A stretch of 64,000 nucleotides of DNA. It comes from Sporomusa termitida (GTDB lineage: Bacteria; Bacillota; Negativicutes; Sporomusales; Sporomusaceae). A program made the translations under genes and the position numbers. The stretch covers positions 3,536,501 through 3,600,500 of the forward strand of contig NZ_CP036259.1 of NCBI RefSeq assembly GCF_007641255.1. Direction: 5' to 3'. The notes below the pieces were generated by a model that was given only the letters and a program-made list of their open reading frames with translations, did no database searches and was not told where the DNA came from. Below are positions 42,931-52,124 of the stretch, piece by piece; position 1 is the first letter of the stretch; each line of letters opens with the position of its first letter.

Positions 42931-42962
42931 CAAATGCAAATTGCAAGGCCTGACCCCTTGTG
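42931..42962. repeat. Dispersed RAYT-linked repeat, copy H
   Basis: caaatgcaaattgcaaggcc followed by tgacccc, a diverged copy at the upstream edge of the rml operon. Confidence 0.65.
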
Positions 42963-42994
42963 CCACTAATACATTATATAGGAGGACTTGCCGG

Positions 42995-43165
42995 GCGGTT
43001 TCCGTCTCCGGTATCACGGTTTCCATTTAGCCGGAATCGCGGTTTCTTACGACCGGACTGGCGGTGTATTTTGATCCGGAATACTCAATTGCTTGGCCGA
43101 ATAGCTCCGGATTCACTGGCCGAATGTGGCCGGAATCGTTGGCCGAATCACACCGAAATATGCAC
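42995..43165 (-). mobile_element. Relic of an IS21-type terminal repeat array
   Basis: On the minus strand the motif ATTC(C)GGCCA or ATTCCGG recurs about six times at 13-20 base spacing. Multiple short repeats of this kind form the ends of IS21-family elements. No open frame remains. The istB and istA relics elsewhere fit the same source. Confidence 0.4.
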
Positions 43166-43212
43166 CTGTTTCAAGGATTTTACCACCAAGTTTCCAAAAG
43201 ACGTCAACTGGA

Positions 43213-43413
43213 GCTTTGCTTTTACTTGTTCGCAAATATCACCCTGTATAAAAGTATAGCTGGGGTTTTCATCAATATCCTTAAGGAATCAAAGTTTCCT
43301 GCATAAGTCAGGTTATCTAAATTTATATGTGGACATCTTGCTTTGCCAGTACTGTACGAATAAAATTACTCCCAATAACCCTTGCTCAGCCTGTGACTAC
43401 AATATTCCTCAAG
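43213..43413 (-). pseudogene. Relic of a second rmlB (N-terminal part)
   Basis: With frameshifts and one in-frame stop the minus strand reads RNIVVTG, then VIGSNFIRTVLAKQDVHI, then LDNLTYAGNFDSL and ENPSYTFIQGDICEQ-like sequence, which parallels residues 1-85 of the intact rmlB. The remainder of the gene is absent. The 43414-43676 gap has no further gene. Confidence 0.7.
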
Positions 43414-43676
43414 TAAACTCCCCCTCTTAACATTAACAAGATCTTATATGTTTTCTATCTGATAAATATCTGAATGATTATTATTATGTGTTCCAACAAG
43501 TGAACCCAAGCCTCCTGAAAGCACATGGACCGGCTATAAAGTAAATCTGCTGTTTTCCTCTCCTATTGAAAAACAATCTCCAATTCTAACTTCTTTTGTC
43601 ATCTAAGTCCACACCCTAGACAATCCTCATATTAACACTTCGGTTCAAAAAACAATGTAATTGTCAATAATATTAA

Positions 43677-44456
43677 TCAGTTTTTGTCGATACGATAAAC
43701 TAGTCTTCCAATTTTTGTTTTCATTAACTCATTTAAGTCATTATCGATACTAACACCTAATTGTTCACTAATCTTATAAAAGGAATAAGCATCATCCCAA
43801 ATTAAAGGCTCTGGATTTAATCCTGCTCCCAAGAAATATAATTGTTTTTTTAGATCGCTTAAGTCTATCTCACTAAATTCCAGCTTATTATTACTCACTG
43901 TATATGCAAAGTCTATAAGTGTCACCTTCATAGATTCCTTTTCAGCATGAATTAGTATATTATCTGGTCTTACATCTCGATGTATTAAATCATGACTGTA
44001 TAAAAAATCACAAATCTGGTTAAATTGCTTGACCAATTCATATCTATTTTGATTTGTCAGCCTATTATGAGAAATGACGCTTGTTAGAGTTTCTCCAGTG
44101 ATATATTTTGTAGCAATAAATGCAAATCTTCCTTCATCTAAAAAAGCAACCACATTGGGTATATACCAGTCGCTTTTATCAAATCTGTTCTCTTTTATAT
44201 ATTTTAAAACCTTAATTTCTCTTGTAATTAAATTTTCATTTCCACCGGTTTTTATAAAAACTATTCTGTTGTCTTTTTTTGTGTTACCAATAAAATAGTG
44301 CGATCCATGGTGCCATTTTAAAAATTGAATCGGTTTAATCTTATAAATACCATGGCGTTTTAATATTTGCTTAAATTTGTAATACATTGTAAGATACCAG
44401 ACTAATGCTTTAAGATGTTTTACAAGTCTACTTTTATAATAGTTCAATTTACTCAT
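43677..44456 (-). CDS. Protein-kinase-fold enzyme in polysaccharide cluster
   Basis: A 259-residue protein with a eukaryotic-kinase-like fold: catalytic loop LIHRDVRPDNILI and metal-binding LIDFAYT, preceded by Lys and Glu positions (VFIKTGGNENLITREIKVLK). This pattern occurs in Kdo/heptose kinases (WaaP, KdkA), in RIO-like and in sugar kinases. Given the polysaccharide operon and a diderm envelope, phosphorylation of a glycan is possible, but the substrate is unproven. ATG 44456 follows AAGGA; TTG 44489 would give a longer form. The C-terminus ends the AT-rich block. Confidence 0.7.
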   Translation of the reverse strand: MSKLNYYKSRLVKHLKALVWYLTMYYKFKQILKRHGIYKIKPIQFLKWHHGSHYFIGNTKKDNRIVFIKTGGNENLITREIKVLKYIKENRFDKSDWYIPNVVAFLDEGRFAFIATKYITGETLTSVISHNRLTNQNRYELVKQFNQICDFLYSHDLIHRDVRPDNILIHAEKESMKVTLIDFAYTVSNNKLEFSEIDLSDLKKQLYFLGAGLNPEPLIWDDAYSFYKISEQLGVSIDNDLNELMKTKIGRLVYRIDKN

Positions 44457-44485
44457 GTTATCATCCTTCGAAGTAATTGGGATGT

Positions 44486-45637
44486 TCAAGACATTTTATT
44501 TATTAGAGTTTGAACTCTTTTTACAATCTTCTCATTAAATAAACGCTTATTAGTTATACTCTGCTTAACTCTTTTATTATTATAGTATACCGATAAATCC
44601 ACAGGTTCAGTGTATTCATATTCATTAGATTTCATAAATGAATCTAATAGATTCATCATTTGTTGTTCATCTGCAAACATCTTAATGTTTGTAGATTTAT
44701 TATTAATACATTCAAACAATTCCCCTATTTTCTTAATATAGTCCTCAGAGACTCTGCGTTTATGGATTAAAGCATGGTATAGTAAAGAATAAAAATAATC
44801 AACTACATTCGGTGTATAGAACAGATTCTTATTAACTATTCTATTATTTAAAATATTTTTTTCCCAATTACTATCATAGTAATTATCTCCTAAATAACGG
44901 CTATCAAGAAGAATTTTTTCCTTTCCTACATTAATGTGATACTGAACTCTATGTTTTTTTCTGGATAGTTTTATGCCATTTGATATCCACTCAAATTCTT
45001 TCAAGTTATCTACTAATAAATCAATATCCCCATGGTTCTCAATTTTATATTGATCAGGTAAACACTCAAAATTCCTTAAAATAACATACTTTACGGTATT
45101 ATTTAGAACATAAAAAAATTCATTAATATCCTTCCATCCATCAGAACCTGTGATGTCACGGTTAAGTGTTACGACCTCGCCCAAATGAATGCTTGAATTG
45201 TTTAAGAAGTCTGAAGCATTTAATCCCAGTAATAAGGTTAAATCATGGTCAGTTTCTTCCTTAGAATTTGTACAGTGAATTTTGTGTCCGCCACCAGTCA
45301 TATCTCTGTATTTAGATTTTAAATCAAATGTGTTTTTATTGACTACTTCATCACCTTTGGATGTTTTTCTCTCAATATAGTGAGGACTGCTATCTTCAAT
45401 TACAACTAACAAGAAAGGTCCTGTTCCACAATGCTTTTCTTTGTTTGAATTTGCAGGGAGTTTCCTTCCATAAAATCTAGAAAAATTTTCAGAAATTTTA
45501 TCTTTACTCCAAATTATATTATACACTCCTAATACTTTGAAATTTTCCCGTATTTCATCAAGTATTATCTTTTCCTTATATCTTGCTTTCTCCCATACTA
45601 TAAATAAATGGACTTCGGGACTATAAATTTTCTCCAT
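44486..45637 (-). CDS. Putative nucleotidyltransferase-like protein of the polysaccharide cluster
   Basis: A 383-residue protein I do not recognise with certainty. The segment YKIENHGDIDLLVDNLKEFE near residue 225 has the look of a nucleotidyltransferase metal site (HGDIDLLV), and the C-terminal helical region DYFYSLLYHALIHKRRVSED is seen in such proteins linked to surface polysaccharides. The N-terminal 190 residues are unassigned. ATG 45637 overlaps the flippase gene by 17 bp; a longer frame begins at 45709. Very AT-rich. Confidence 0.65.
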   Translation of the reverse strand: MEKIYSPEVHLFIVWEKARYKEKIILDEIRENFKVLGVYNIIWSKDKISENFSRFYGRKLPANSNKEKHCGTGPFLLVVIEDSSPHYIERKTSKGDEVVNKNTFDLKSKYRDMTGGGHKIHCTNSKEETDHDLTLLLGLNASDFLNNSSIHLGEVVTLNRDITGSDGWKDINEFFYVLNNTVKYVILRNFECLPDQYKIENHGDIDLLVDNLKEFEWISNGIKLSRKKHRVQYHINVGKEKILLDSRYLGDNYYDSNWEKNILNNRIVNKNLFYTPNVVDYFYSLLYHALIHKRRVSEDYIKKIGELFECINNKSTNIKMFADEQQMMNLLDSFMKSNEYEYTEPVDLSVYYNNKRVKQSITNKRLFNEKIVKRVQTLINKMS

Positions 45638-46955
45638 TTTTAAATAATGCCCCTTTCGTAATTTTGCCCCAATTAGAGTAAATATTAATATTGAGTGTTT
45701 TCTTAACATATACTACTGCTAAAATATTTTTTGTTACTATTGAAATTACTGTTGCAATCGCTGCTCCTATAGCACCAATTATGGGAATTAGAACTAGATT
45801 AAATAATAAATTAATAATTGCGCTTATTATCATGTTTCTTTTATGAAATTCGACATGACCACTCATCATTAGCAAAGAGCCTACAGGCCCTGTAGCTAAA
45901 ACAAAAAATTGGCCTGTTGCTAAGACAATAAAAATACCACTTGATTTAATAAATTCACTGCCAAATAAACCCAATATTGGCTTATTAAAAATAATGAGTA
46001 CAATATATATAAAAAGTGATATAACTGTAAGTACCAGGGTACTACTTTGAACTAGAAATTCTAGTTTTTTATTTTCGTTATTGCTGCTTAGAACCGAAAA
46101 TTTGGGACTGAGAACACCATTAAAAGCTACCAATATCATACTGCTCATCAAAACAATCTTTGAGGCGATACTGTACAATCCTACAGCCTCTGATGATAAA
46201 AAAACACCTATCATGTAAATATCCATATAACTCAATATTAAATTGAAGGAAGAGACCCACATCAACGGGATACTTGCATCTAATAATTCTTTTAATGAGA
46301 AATTGGGATAGCTTCCTTTATCTACTATTGGACAGCTTATCTTCCATAATACTAAACTTACTACAAATACAATTACATTTGAGGCAGTATAACTTGCCAA
46401 TAAGGTTGATAGATTTAATTCAGTCCAAAAATATAAGAACACAATAATTGCAAGATTTACTATTGTTATAAATGCACTTTGCAAGAACATTCCGGTCTTT
46501 ATTTTTCCGATCCCTTTTAACATTTCTGCTTGTAAATGTATTGTTACAAGCGGAAAAACTGCGATTGATATAATTTTTAATGCTAACGATAATTGAGGTT
46601 CATTAAATATATTGATAGCGATAAATTCTGACATAACATTTAATACTAGGACAATAATAGAAGATGTAACCAGTGTTATCAAAAATGAATTTCTTCTTAA
46701 ACCCCTTATTTTATCCCAATTCAAATTATGATGATGAAATGATATAAATTTTAAAAGAGCATTATCTAATCCCAATTTTCCAATTACAGTAAAAGTAGTA
46801 AGTATACTTATACTAAGTTGATATACGCCTAAATCCACTGCTCCTAATACCCTAGCTAGAATTACGCTAACAACAATTCCAAATAATGCCGCCAATAATT
46901 TTATTAGCATAGATAAAGAGATATTTGCTATAGTACTATTTATCTTAAATTTCAT
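45621..46955 (-). CDS. wzx: Polysaccharide flippase (Wzx-type, MATE/MOP superfamily)
   Basis: A 444-residue membrane protein with about 12-14 hydrophobic helices. The N-terminus LLAALFGIVVSVILARVLGA followed by VDLGVYQLSISI is typical of Wzx/RfbX flippases, which move lipid-linked repeat units across the inner membrane. The middle has DASIPLMWVSSFNLILSYMD. It lies between wzy and the NTase-like gene. Symbol is by role; specificity is not known. Confidence 0.88.
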   Translation of the reverse strand: MKFKINSTIANISLSMLIKLLAALFGIVVSVILARVLGAVDLGVYQLSISILTTFTVIGKLGLDNALLKFISFHHHNLNWDKIRGLRRNSFLITLVTSSIIVLVLNVMSEFIAINIFNEPQLSLALKIISIAVFPLVTIHLQAEMLKGIGKIKTGMFLQSAFITIVNLAIIVFLYFWTELNLSTLLASYTASNVIVFVVSLVLWKISCPIVDKGSYPNFSLKELLDASIPLMWVSSFNLILSYMDIYMIGVFLSSEAVGLYSIASKIVLMSSMILVAFNGVLSPKFSVLSSNNENKKLEFLVQSSTLVLTVISLFIYIVLIIFNKPILGLFGSEFIKSSGIFIVLATGQFFVLATGPVGSLLMMSGHVEFHKRNMIISAIINLLFNLVLIPIIGAIGAAIATVISIVTKNILAVVYVKKTLNINIYSNWGKITKGALFKNGENL

Positions 46956-47015
46956 ACCTGTTAATTCCTTATTTTTTCAATATGGTAATCAATATGCTTT
47001 GTTTAATAAGTCATA

Positions 47016-48143
47016 TTATATAAAATTTAACACCCCAATAAAGTCCAAAATAACATTTCGATCGAGGATAATAAATTTTGAAAGTTCATCATTATAATAC
47101 ATTACTAATAATGGTAATAATGCTGAAATTAGAAGTAAAACTATAGTTATTAATTTGTCAATTTGATTCATATATTGAAGTGTCATAGCACTATAAAAAA
47201 ACTTTGCTAATAATGCATTTCTTTGCATTCGTTTCACTTCTAAAAAATAAAAAGTAAATGGTATACTTATAATTGAAAAAAACACAAATCGATATAATAC
47301 TTCCACCATTTCCTGGTCTTTTTTGTCTATTTTATTGTTAGTTTTTCTGTCTATCCACCAAATAGTAAACAAATCGAATAATACATATACGAAAACGATT
47401 AGAATCCCTAAACCTGGCTCACGTTCCAGATATACTGTCAACTTCTGAGGAAATAGCCAAACTAAAATATTCATTACTATAGGAGCTACTATTGAAGCAA
47501 TTAAAACTCCTTTCCAAACTAATGATATAAATTCTTTTCTAGGTTTTGTACATAAATAATAAAAGGGTGTATAAATTAATGCAAATTTGTGCATTGAGAT
47601 AGCTATAAACATTAGTAAATAATGTTTAATTACTTTTCTTTTTTGTATAAATATTAAAGAAATAAATACAATAAGATACATTATTGTATTTCGTAATTGT
47701 GTTACATTTATAATTAGTAAACCAATGCTATACAAAATAACTACTAGATTAGTGTACCTACTTGACTTTGTAAACATGAGTATAACAAATATTAATAAAA
47801 CTCCAATTATAAACAAAATTGATTCAAATTCTAATCCCATAAATTTTAAGAATTCAGCGAGATAGGAAAAGCCAATATCAAAAAGTTCACTATCATATCC
47901 CGTATCAAAACTGTTCTTGTAATCATAATAATCTAATGTATAACTTCTATTAAAAGCAACTGTAATAAATAATAATAGGAGTGGAAAAGCCGAAAGTACT
48001 TTGCTTGCAAATCTACTTATTCCAATAAACTCAAAAACCAAAAAAGTAAAACTGATTGCCAAAATTAAAAATAAAAGAATACTACTCACCTCTGATTTGA
48101 AAAACTTTGGGGTTTTTAACCTTGAATGATTGACTTTGTCCAT
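47016..48143 (-). CDS. wzy: EpsG/Wzy-type polysaccharide polymerase
   Basis: A 375-residue membrane protein with about 10 hydrophobic segments, and an Asp/Tyr-rich loop after helix 3 (RSYTLDYYDYKNSFDTGYD) in the manner of EpsG-family polymerases. TQLRNTIMYLIVFISLIF and SMHKFALIYTPFYYL are further matches. It would polymerise lipid-linked repeat units at the outer face of the inner membrane. No Shine-Dalgarno sequence is seen before ATG 48143, and the 103-bp gap upstream is more GC-rich in part than the block around it. Confidence 0.82.
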   Translation of the reverse strand: MDKVNHSRLKTPKFFKSEVSSILLFLILAISFTFLVFEFIGISRFASKVLSAFPLLLLFITVAFNRSYTLDYYDYKNSFDTGYDSELFDIGFSYLAEFLKFMGLEFESILFIIGVLLIFVILMFTKSSRYTNLVVILYSIGLLIINVTQLRNTIMYLIVFISLIFIQKRKVIKHYLLMFIAISMHKFALIYTPFYYLCTKPRKEFISLVWKGVLIASIVAPIVMNILVWLFPQKLTVYLEREPGLGILIVFVYVLFDLFTIWWIDRKTNNKIDKKDQEMVEVLYRFVFFSIISIPFTFYFLEVKRMQRNALLAKFFYSAMTLQYMNQIDKLITIVLLLISALLPLLVMYYNDELSKFIILDRNVILDFIGVLNFI

Positions 48144-48246
48144 CGGCTGGCGTTATAACCATCAAGCGGCATATTTTTTCGAATAATAACCGCTTTAACA
48201 TTCGGTGTTATGACTTAGCGACAATTATCCTAATTATAGGTTACAC

Positions 48247-49167
48247 TTATCCATTTATTAATGTTTCTATCCAATGATCTACTGTATAATTCTCAACAAT
48301 CTCAGATTTTACATCTAAAAATTTACCATCTATAAATCTACGATTAATAAAAAAACTTTTCTCATCTAAAAACTGAATATTTTCAGCTTTAAAAAAATCA
48401 TAATTTACCAGATCTTTATTATTTGTAATTAATTTTTTCTTTAAAAATAATGCTTCTAACGCTCTTAGTGTCAAACCAGATTGACCAGATTGATTTATAT
48501 CTAATATACATTTACTACGATTAATTTCTTGAATAACATCATTATAAGTTATTGGTTCATCTTTTAATTCTATGGTTTTAGAAAAATCTTTTTTATCATC
48601 TTTAACAATATAAAACTTTGCTTTTATCTCTTTGTCTGTACAAATTTTGTAGATTTTTTCCAAAAAAGCTAAACGACCTTTATTTCTACCTACAAAAAAA
48701 ATATCATTTTCTATAATACTACTATTTACAGGTTTATCTATCCAAGTAAATTGTGGATGGTATTTAAATTGATGTTTTTCGGCGTCGTTTTTATCAAAAG
48801 TGTAAATATTATTACAGCTTTTTTTTATAGCAGATATCGTGTTTTGATCTTTAACAATATTCCAAAACCAAAATACTATCCTAAAATCTTTAAAGCGGCT
48901 AACAATGTATTCAATATTCTTGATCCATATGGGGGCATCAAAAATTATAACAGTATTTTGATTTGAGTTTGTAGGTTCTTTATTCTTTAATAGAAAATCG
49001 ACCCATATTTTTTTTGATTTTAAATTTGAGTGAATATGAATTTTTCTGAGCGCCCTAAGTACTTTGGAATTTAATTTTGGACTGATTGGTACAATCCTGT
49101 CTTTATATTTAGAATGCTTTATTGCATCTTCGATTAATTCCGCTCCTGAATGTAAAATATAGATCAT
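48247..49167 (-). CDS. Putative glycosyltransferase, paralogue of the 51.1-kb gene
   Basis: A 306-residue protein with the C-terminal pattern CILDINQSGQSGLTLRALEA and KKLITNNKDLVNYDFFKAEN, matching the same region of the gene at 51.1-52.1 kb (LDIQHPKQTGLTMRTIEM, KKLITTNRDIVNYDFYKPNN). These conserved blocks resemble the nucleotide-sugar site of GT-B glycosyltransferases of the CgeB-like type. Cytoplasmic, no signal peptide. AAGGAG stands before the ATG. Substrate unknown. Confidence 0.68.
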   Translation of the reverse strand: MIYILHSGAELIEDAIKHSKYKDRIVPISPKLNSKVLRALRKIHIHSNLKSKKIWVDFLLKNKEPTNSNQNTVIIFDAPIWIKNIEYIVSRFKDFRIVFWFWNIVKDQNTISAIKKSCNNIYTFDKNDAEKHQFKYHPQFTWIDKPVNSSIIENDIFFVGRNKGRLAFLEKIYKICTDKEIKAKFYIVKDDKKDFSKTIELKDEPITYNDVIQEINRSKCILDINQSGQSGLTLRALEALFLKKKLITNNKDLVNYDFFKAENIQFLDEKSFFINRRFIDGKFLDVKSEIVENYTVDHWIETLING

Positions 49168-49186
49168 AAATAGCTCCTTAAACTGT

Positions 49187-50458
49187 TTAGATAATCAATT
49201 TAGCTTTCGCCTTATTTGTTATGATATTTATTGCAGAAATATAATTTTTTCTTAATTCATTTTCTGGCTGATTAAAGTATAAATACTTACTATATTGATC
49301 GTTTAAAATCGTCTCTGAATTATTTAGTAGTGTGTTATAAAAACTCGCAAGTTCTTCTACACTTGTTACACAATAGGGATCAATTCTAAAAATTTCTTCT
49401 AAATAACTATCTTTATATATTGCTATTGGTGTATTCATACTTAGTAATTCGACAAATACACCAGTCATATGAATTAAACTAAAATCAATCATTCTGGCAT
49501 ATTCATCATTACTTATATTATTTGAATATCCAAAAAGAGCGCCCTCGGTTACATAAGATAAATATTTATTCTGAGGATTTCTGGGGTGCATTCTTAAAAA
49601 ATATTTCAATCCATAAATATGATAAAATTGATTTGCCAGTTTTATCATATTTATATTAGTAGTACTATAGGTCTCTCCACATAGTACTACCCCAAACACT
49701 TTGTTATCAAGATTAAACTTTACACGCTTATTTCTTGAAAACGCTCTTAAAGCTCCTGTTTTTAACAACCTATTGCTTGAAATATTAACTTTTATAAATT
49801 CATCGACTGTAGCTTGACCCCATGCAAATAAATAGTCACTTATAAAATTTTCATATGCTTCTGCATCCGCATTTTCATTCCCATGAGATAATATTCTATA
49901 TTGACCATGCTGTAAAGTGCCAGTCTTAATGTTGTTTACTTTAGCAATCTGTGTAATTAAATTATCCGGTGGATACGCGTCACAGAATGTAATAATCATA
50001 TCTGCATTATTTAGAAAAGCTTCTTTCTTCAACTTATTATATAGAATTCTATATTTTGTTGTTATTAGTGCGATATGTAAAGGATTATCTACTCTTTTAG
50101 CTAAATATCGAATGAAATTCTTAACTAATCCGATTACCTTTACATGTAGATTTTCAAGTGTCTTAATTTGAATTATTTCAACTTTATTAAATTCAGGATT
50201 TGTTTCCATAAACATGTCTATTATTTCATCATAGTCTAATCTGTTTGCATTTCTTAATGTATAAATCAGATATCTTTCGTTTATAGAGTTATGGGTGTAG
50301 GTTACTTTGAAATCAAAATAAAATAAAAGTACTATTTCTTTTATCAGTCCTTTTATACTAGTATCATACAACCTCATAGCACCTACTCTGGCATAATTAA
50401 TTTCTTCAATTTTATATCTTTTATCTAATTTCATTTTTCGTATTCTCTCAATATCCAT
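49187..50458 (-). CDS. Putative surface-glycan glycosyltransferase (GT-B-like)
   Basis: A 423-residue protein. TGTLQHGQYRILSHG followed by SDYLFAWGQATVDEFIK is the layout seen in capsule and teichoic-acid-type transferases, where an HGQ/HGE block is followed by an FAWG motif. The later block VLCGETYSTTNINMIKLANQ would start the second Rossmann domain. ATG 50458 is chosen, AAGGTG nine bases upstream. It is within the AT-rich variable block; acceptor and donor are unknown. Confidence 0.65.
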   Translation of the reverse strand: MDIERIRKMKLDKRYKIEEINYARVGAMRLYDTSIKGLIKEIVLLFYFDFKVTYTHNSINERYLIYTLRNANRLDYDEIIDMFMETNPEFNKVEIIQIKTLENLHVKVIGLVKNFIRYLAKRVDNPLHIALITTKYRILYNKLKKEAFLNNADMIITFCDAYPPDNLITQIAKVNNIKTGTLQHGQYRILSHGNENADAEAYENFISDYLFAWGQATVDEFIKVNISSNRLLKTGALRAFSRNKRVKFNLDNKVFGVVLCGETYSTTNINMIKLANQFYHIYGLKYFLRMHPRNPQNKYLSYVTEGALFGYSNNISNDEYARMIDFSLIHMTGVFVELLSMNTPIAIYKDSYLEEIFRIDPYCVTSVEELASFYNTLLNNSETILNDQYSKYLYFNQPENELRKNYISAINIITNKAKAKLII

Positions 50459-50483
50459 GATATTATTCACCTTTTCACTACAC

Positions 50484-51038
50484 TTACGGTCTTTCCCACT
50501 TTTTTGTTTCCTGGTTAAATTTTTTAATTATTTTTGCTGGTATTCCCGCTATAACACAATAGTCCGGGAAAGTTCCTCTAACTACTGAATTTGCCCCGAC
50601 AACACATTGCTTGCCGAGTATAGTCCCAGCTTGAATCCCTGCACCATAACCAATAAAACAGTTTTCGCCAATTCTAGTTTCTGAGACAATATAATCTTGG
50701 TCCATAATATGTTTATCTATTTCTGTATAATCATGATCAATATTAGTTATAAAAACATTGCCTGAAATTGTAGTATTTTTTCCTACTATGAGATTGCTAT
50801 TTTTTGAAGTTATATGCAAATTCTGTCCAATAGAAACATTATCCTCTATGGTAATCATCCCTTTACCATGAGCTTCCATTCTCGCACCTGGATAAATTCT
50901 TACTTTATCTCTAAGAACTATTTTACTCGCTCCTAACAAAAAGAGTGGTGGTCCCATATATGATAACCAACCAACTGATTTAAATCTCAGTTTGTAAACT
51001 ATAGCTCTTAGGGCCCATAACAATTTTAACGGACTCAT
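50484..51038 (-). CDS. Left-handed beta-helix acyltransferase (WecD/CysE-like, O-acetyl)
   Basis: A 184-residue hexapeptide-repeat protein: repeats such as ITIEDNVSIGQN, LIVGKNTTISGNVFI, TRIGENCFIGYGAGIQAG and TILGKQCVVGANSVVRG, with the NIDHDY His as catalytic base and the AGIPAKII end that is diagnostic of NodL/WcaF-type O-acetyltransferases. It would acetylate a sugar of the repeat unit using acetyl-CoA. Clear GGGGATG ribosome binding site. Confidence 0.9.
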   Translation of the reverse strand: MSPLKLLWALRAIVYKLRFKSVGWLSYMGPPLFLLGASKIVLRDKVRIYPGARMEAHGKGMITIEDNVSIGQNLHITSKNSNLIVGKNTTISGNVFITNIDHDYTEIDKHIMDQDYIVSETRIGENCFIGYGAGIQAGTILGKQCVVGANSVVRGTFPDYCVIAGIPAKIIKKFNQETKKWERP

Positions 51039-51110
51039 TTTTTCATCCCCTACAAAATTAATAATCTACAATTTAAAACAAGATAACAATTTGATTGATG
51101 AACCTTTTAC

Positions 51111-52124
51111 TTATTTCGATAATACGTCTAAGATCCAGTTTTCAATTGAATATTTTTGATAAATATCAACGTCTAACGGCTCATATTCTTTTAATAAAAA
51201 ATCTTTAGGTATATTGATTTCATTTCTGGGTATTACCAATATATTGTTCGGTTTATAAAAATCATAATTTACAATGTCTCGATTAGTAGTAATTAGTTTC
51301 TTTTCCATCCCAATCATTTCAATGGTTCTCATAGTTAATCCAGTTTGTTTAGGATGTTGTATATCTAAGACTACTCTTGATTCATTAACGATCTCAGAAA
51401 TTACACTACCACTCAAGTTATCATAGTCAAAGTCTTCTACATTCGTATTTGCAAACTCTCTTTTTGTCAATTTGTAAAACCAATAAATAAATTTGCTTTG
51501 CAAATACAAAAAGGTAAAAAATTGATAAGTGTTATTTGAACAATAAGTTTTAACTTCTTTAATTATTCGATATCTGTCTGAATGTACTGTCCCGCAAAAG
51601 CATAGATCATATTTAAATTCATTATCTCGGCTAATTTGATTACTTTTCTTAAATTCATCAATATAAAACAATGGGCGGAACTGAATAACAGAATGATTGT
51701 TAGCATCATGTCTATCAAATGACAGTACTTTATCAAAAAAAGCAAGCTTATCTAATATACCTGGTATATTTTTAATTGAATCCCAAAGATATAAACAAAA
51801 CGTTGCATTTTTAAAAGTTTTTTTCATTTCATCAATGATATCGATAGATATCATGTCACATTTTACAATAAACACATAATCATATTCTTTTGATTTATTT
51901 GCTTTTAAAATCTCTTCATAATAACGACTTGTTTTGCTCTTAAATATATTAGGAGAAATTTTTAATAAAGCCTTTTCAAAAGAACTTGAAACGGATCTGG
52001 CGTCATAATAATCAACAGATGCACCTAATCTTTCCATTTTAGATTTAATTTTTAATTCATATCCAAAGAATGTTGGAGCTAAAAATAAGATTTTTTTGCC
52101 ATCTATTGATCGATTATTATTCAT
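51111..52124 (-). CDS. Putative glycosyltransferase (CgeB-like), paralogue of the 48.2-kb gene
   Basis: A 337-residue protein. N-terminal Rossmann-like start (KKILFLAPTFFGYELKIKSK), middle FCLYLWDSIKNIPGILDKLAFFDKVLSFD, CFCGTVHSDRYRI, then VVLDIQHPKQTGLTMRTIEM and KKLITTNRDIVNYDFYKPNN. This order fits a GT-B transferase of the CgeB/DUF-type used in surface glycans. Its ATG overlaps the stop of the upstream epimerase by one base (TAATG), so the two are coupled. Confidence 0.72.
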   Translation of the reverse strand: MNNNRSIDGKKILFLAPTFFGYELKIKSKMERLGASVDYYDARSVSSSFEKALLKISPNIFKSKTSRYYEEILKANKSKEYDYVFIVKCDMISIDIIDEMKKTFKNATFCLYLWDSIKNIPGILDKLAFFDKVLSFDRHDANNHSVIQFRPLFYIDEFKKSNQISRDNEFKYDLCFCGTVHSDRYRIIKEVKTYCSNNTYQFFTFLYLQSKFIYWFYKLTKREFANTNVEDFDYDNLSGSVISEIVNESRVVLDIQHPKQTGLTMRTIEMIGMEKKLITTNRDIVNYDFYKPNNILVIPRNEINIPKDFLLKEYEPLDVDIYQKYSIENWILDVLSK

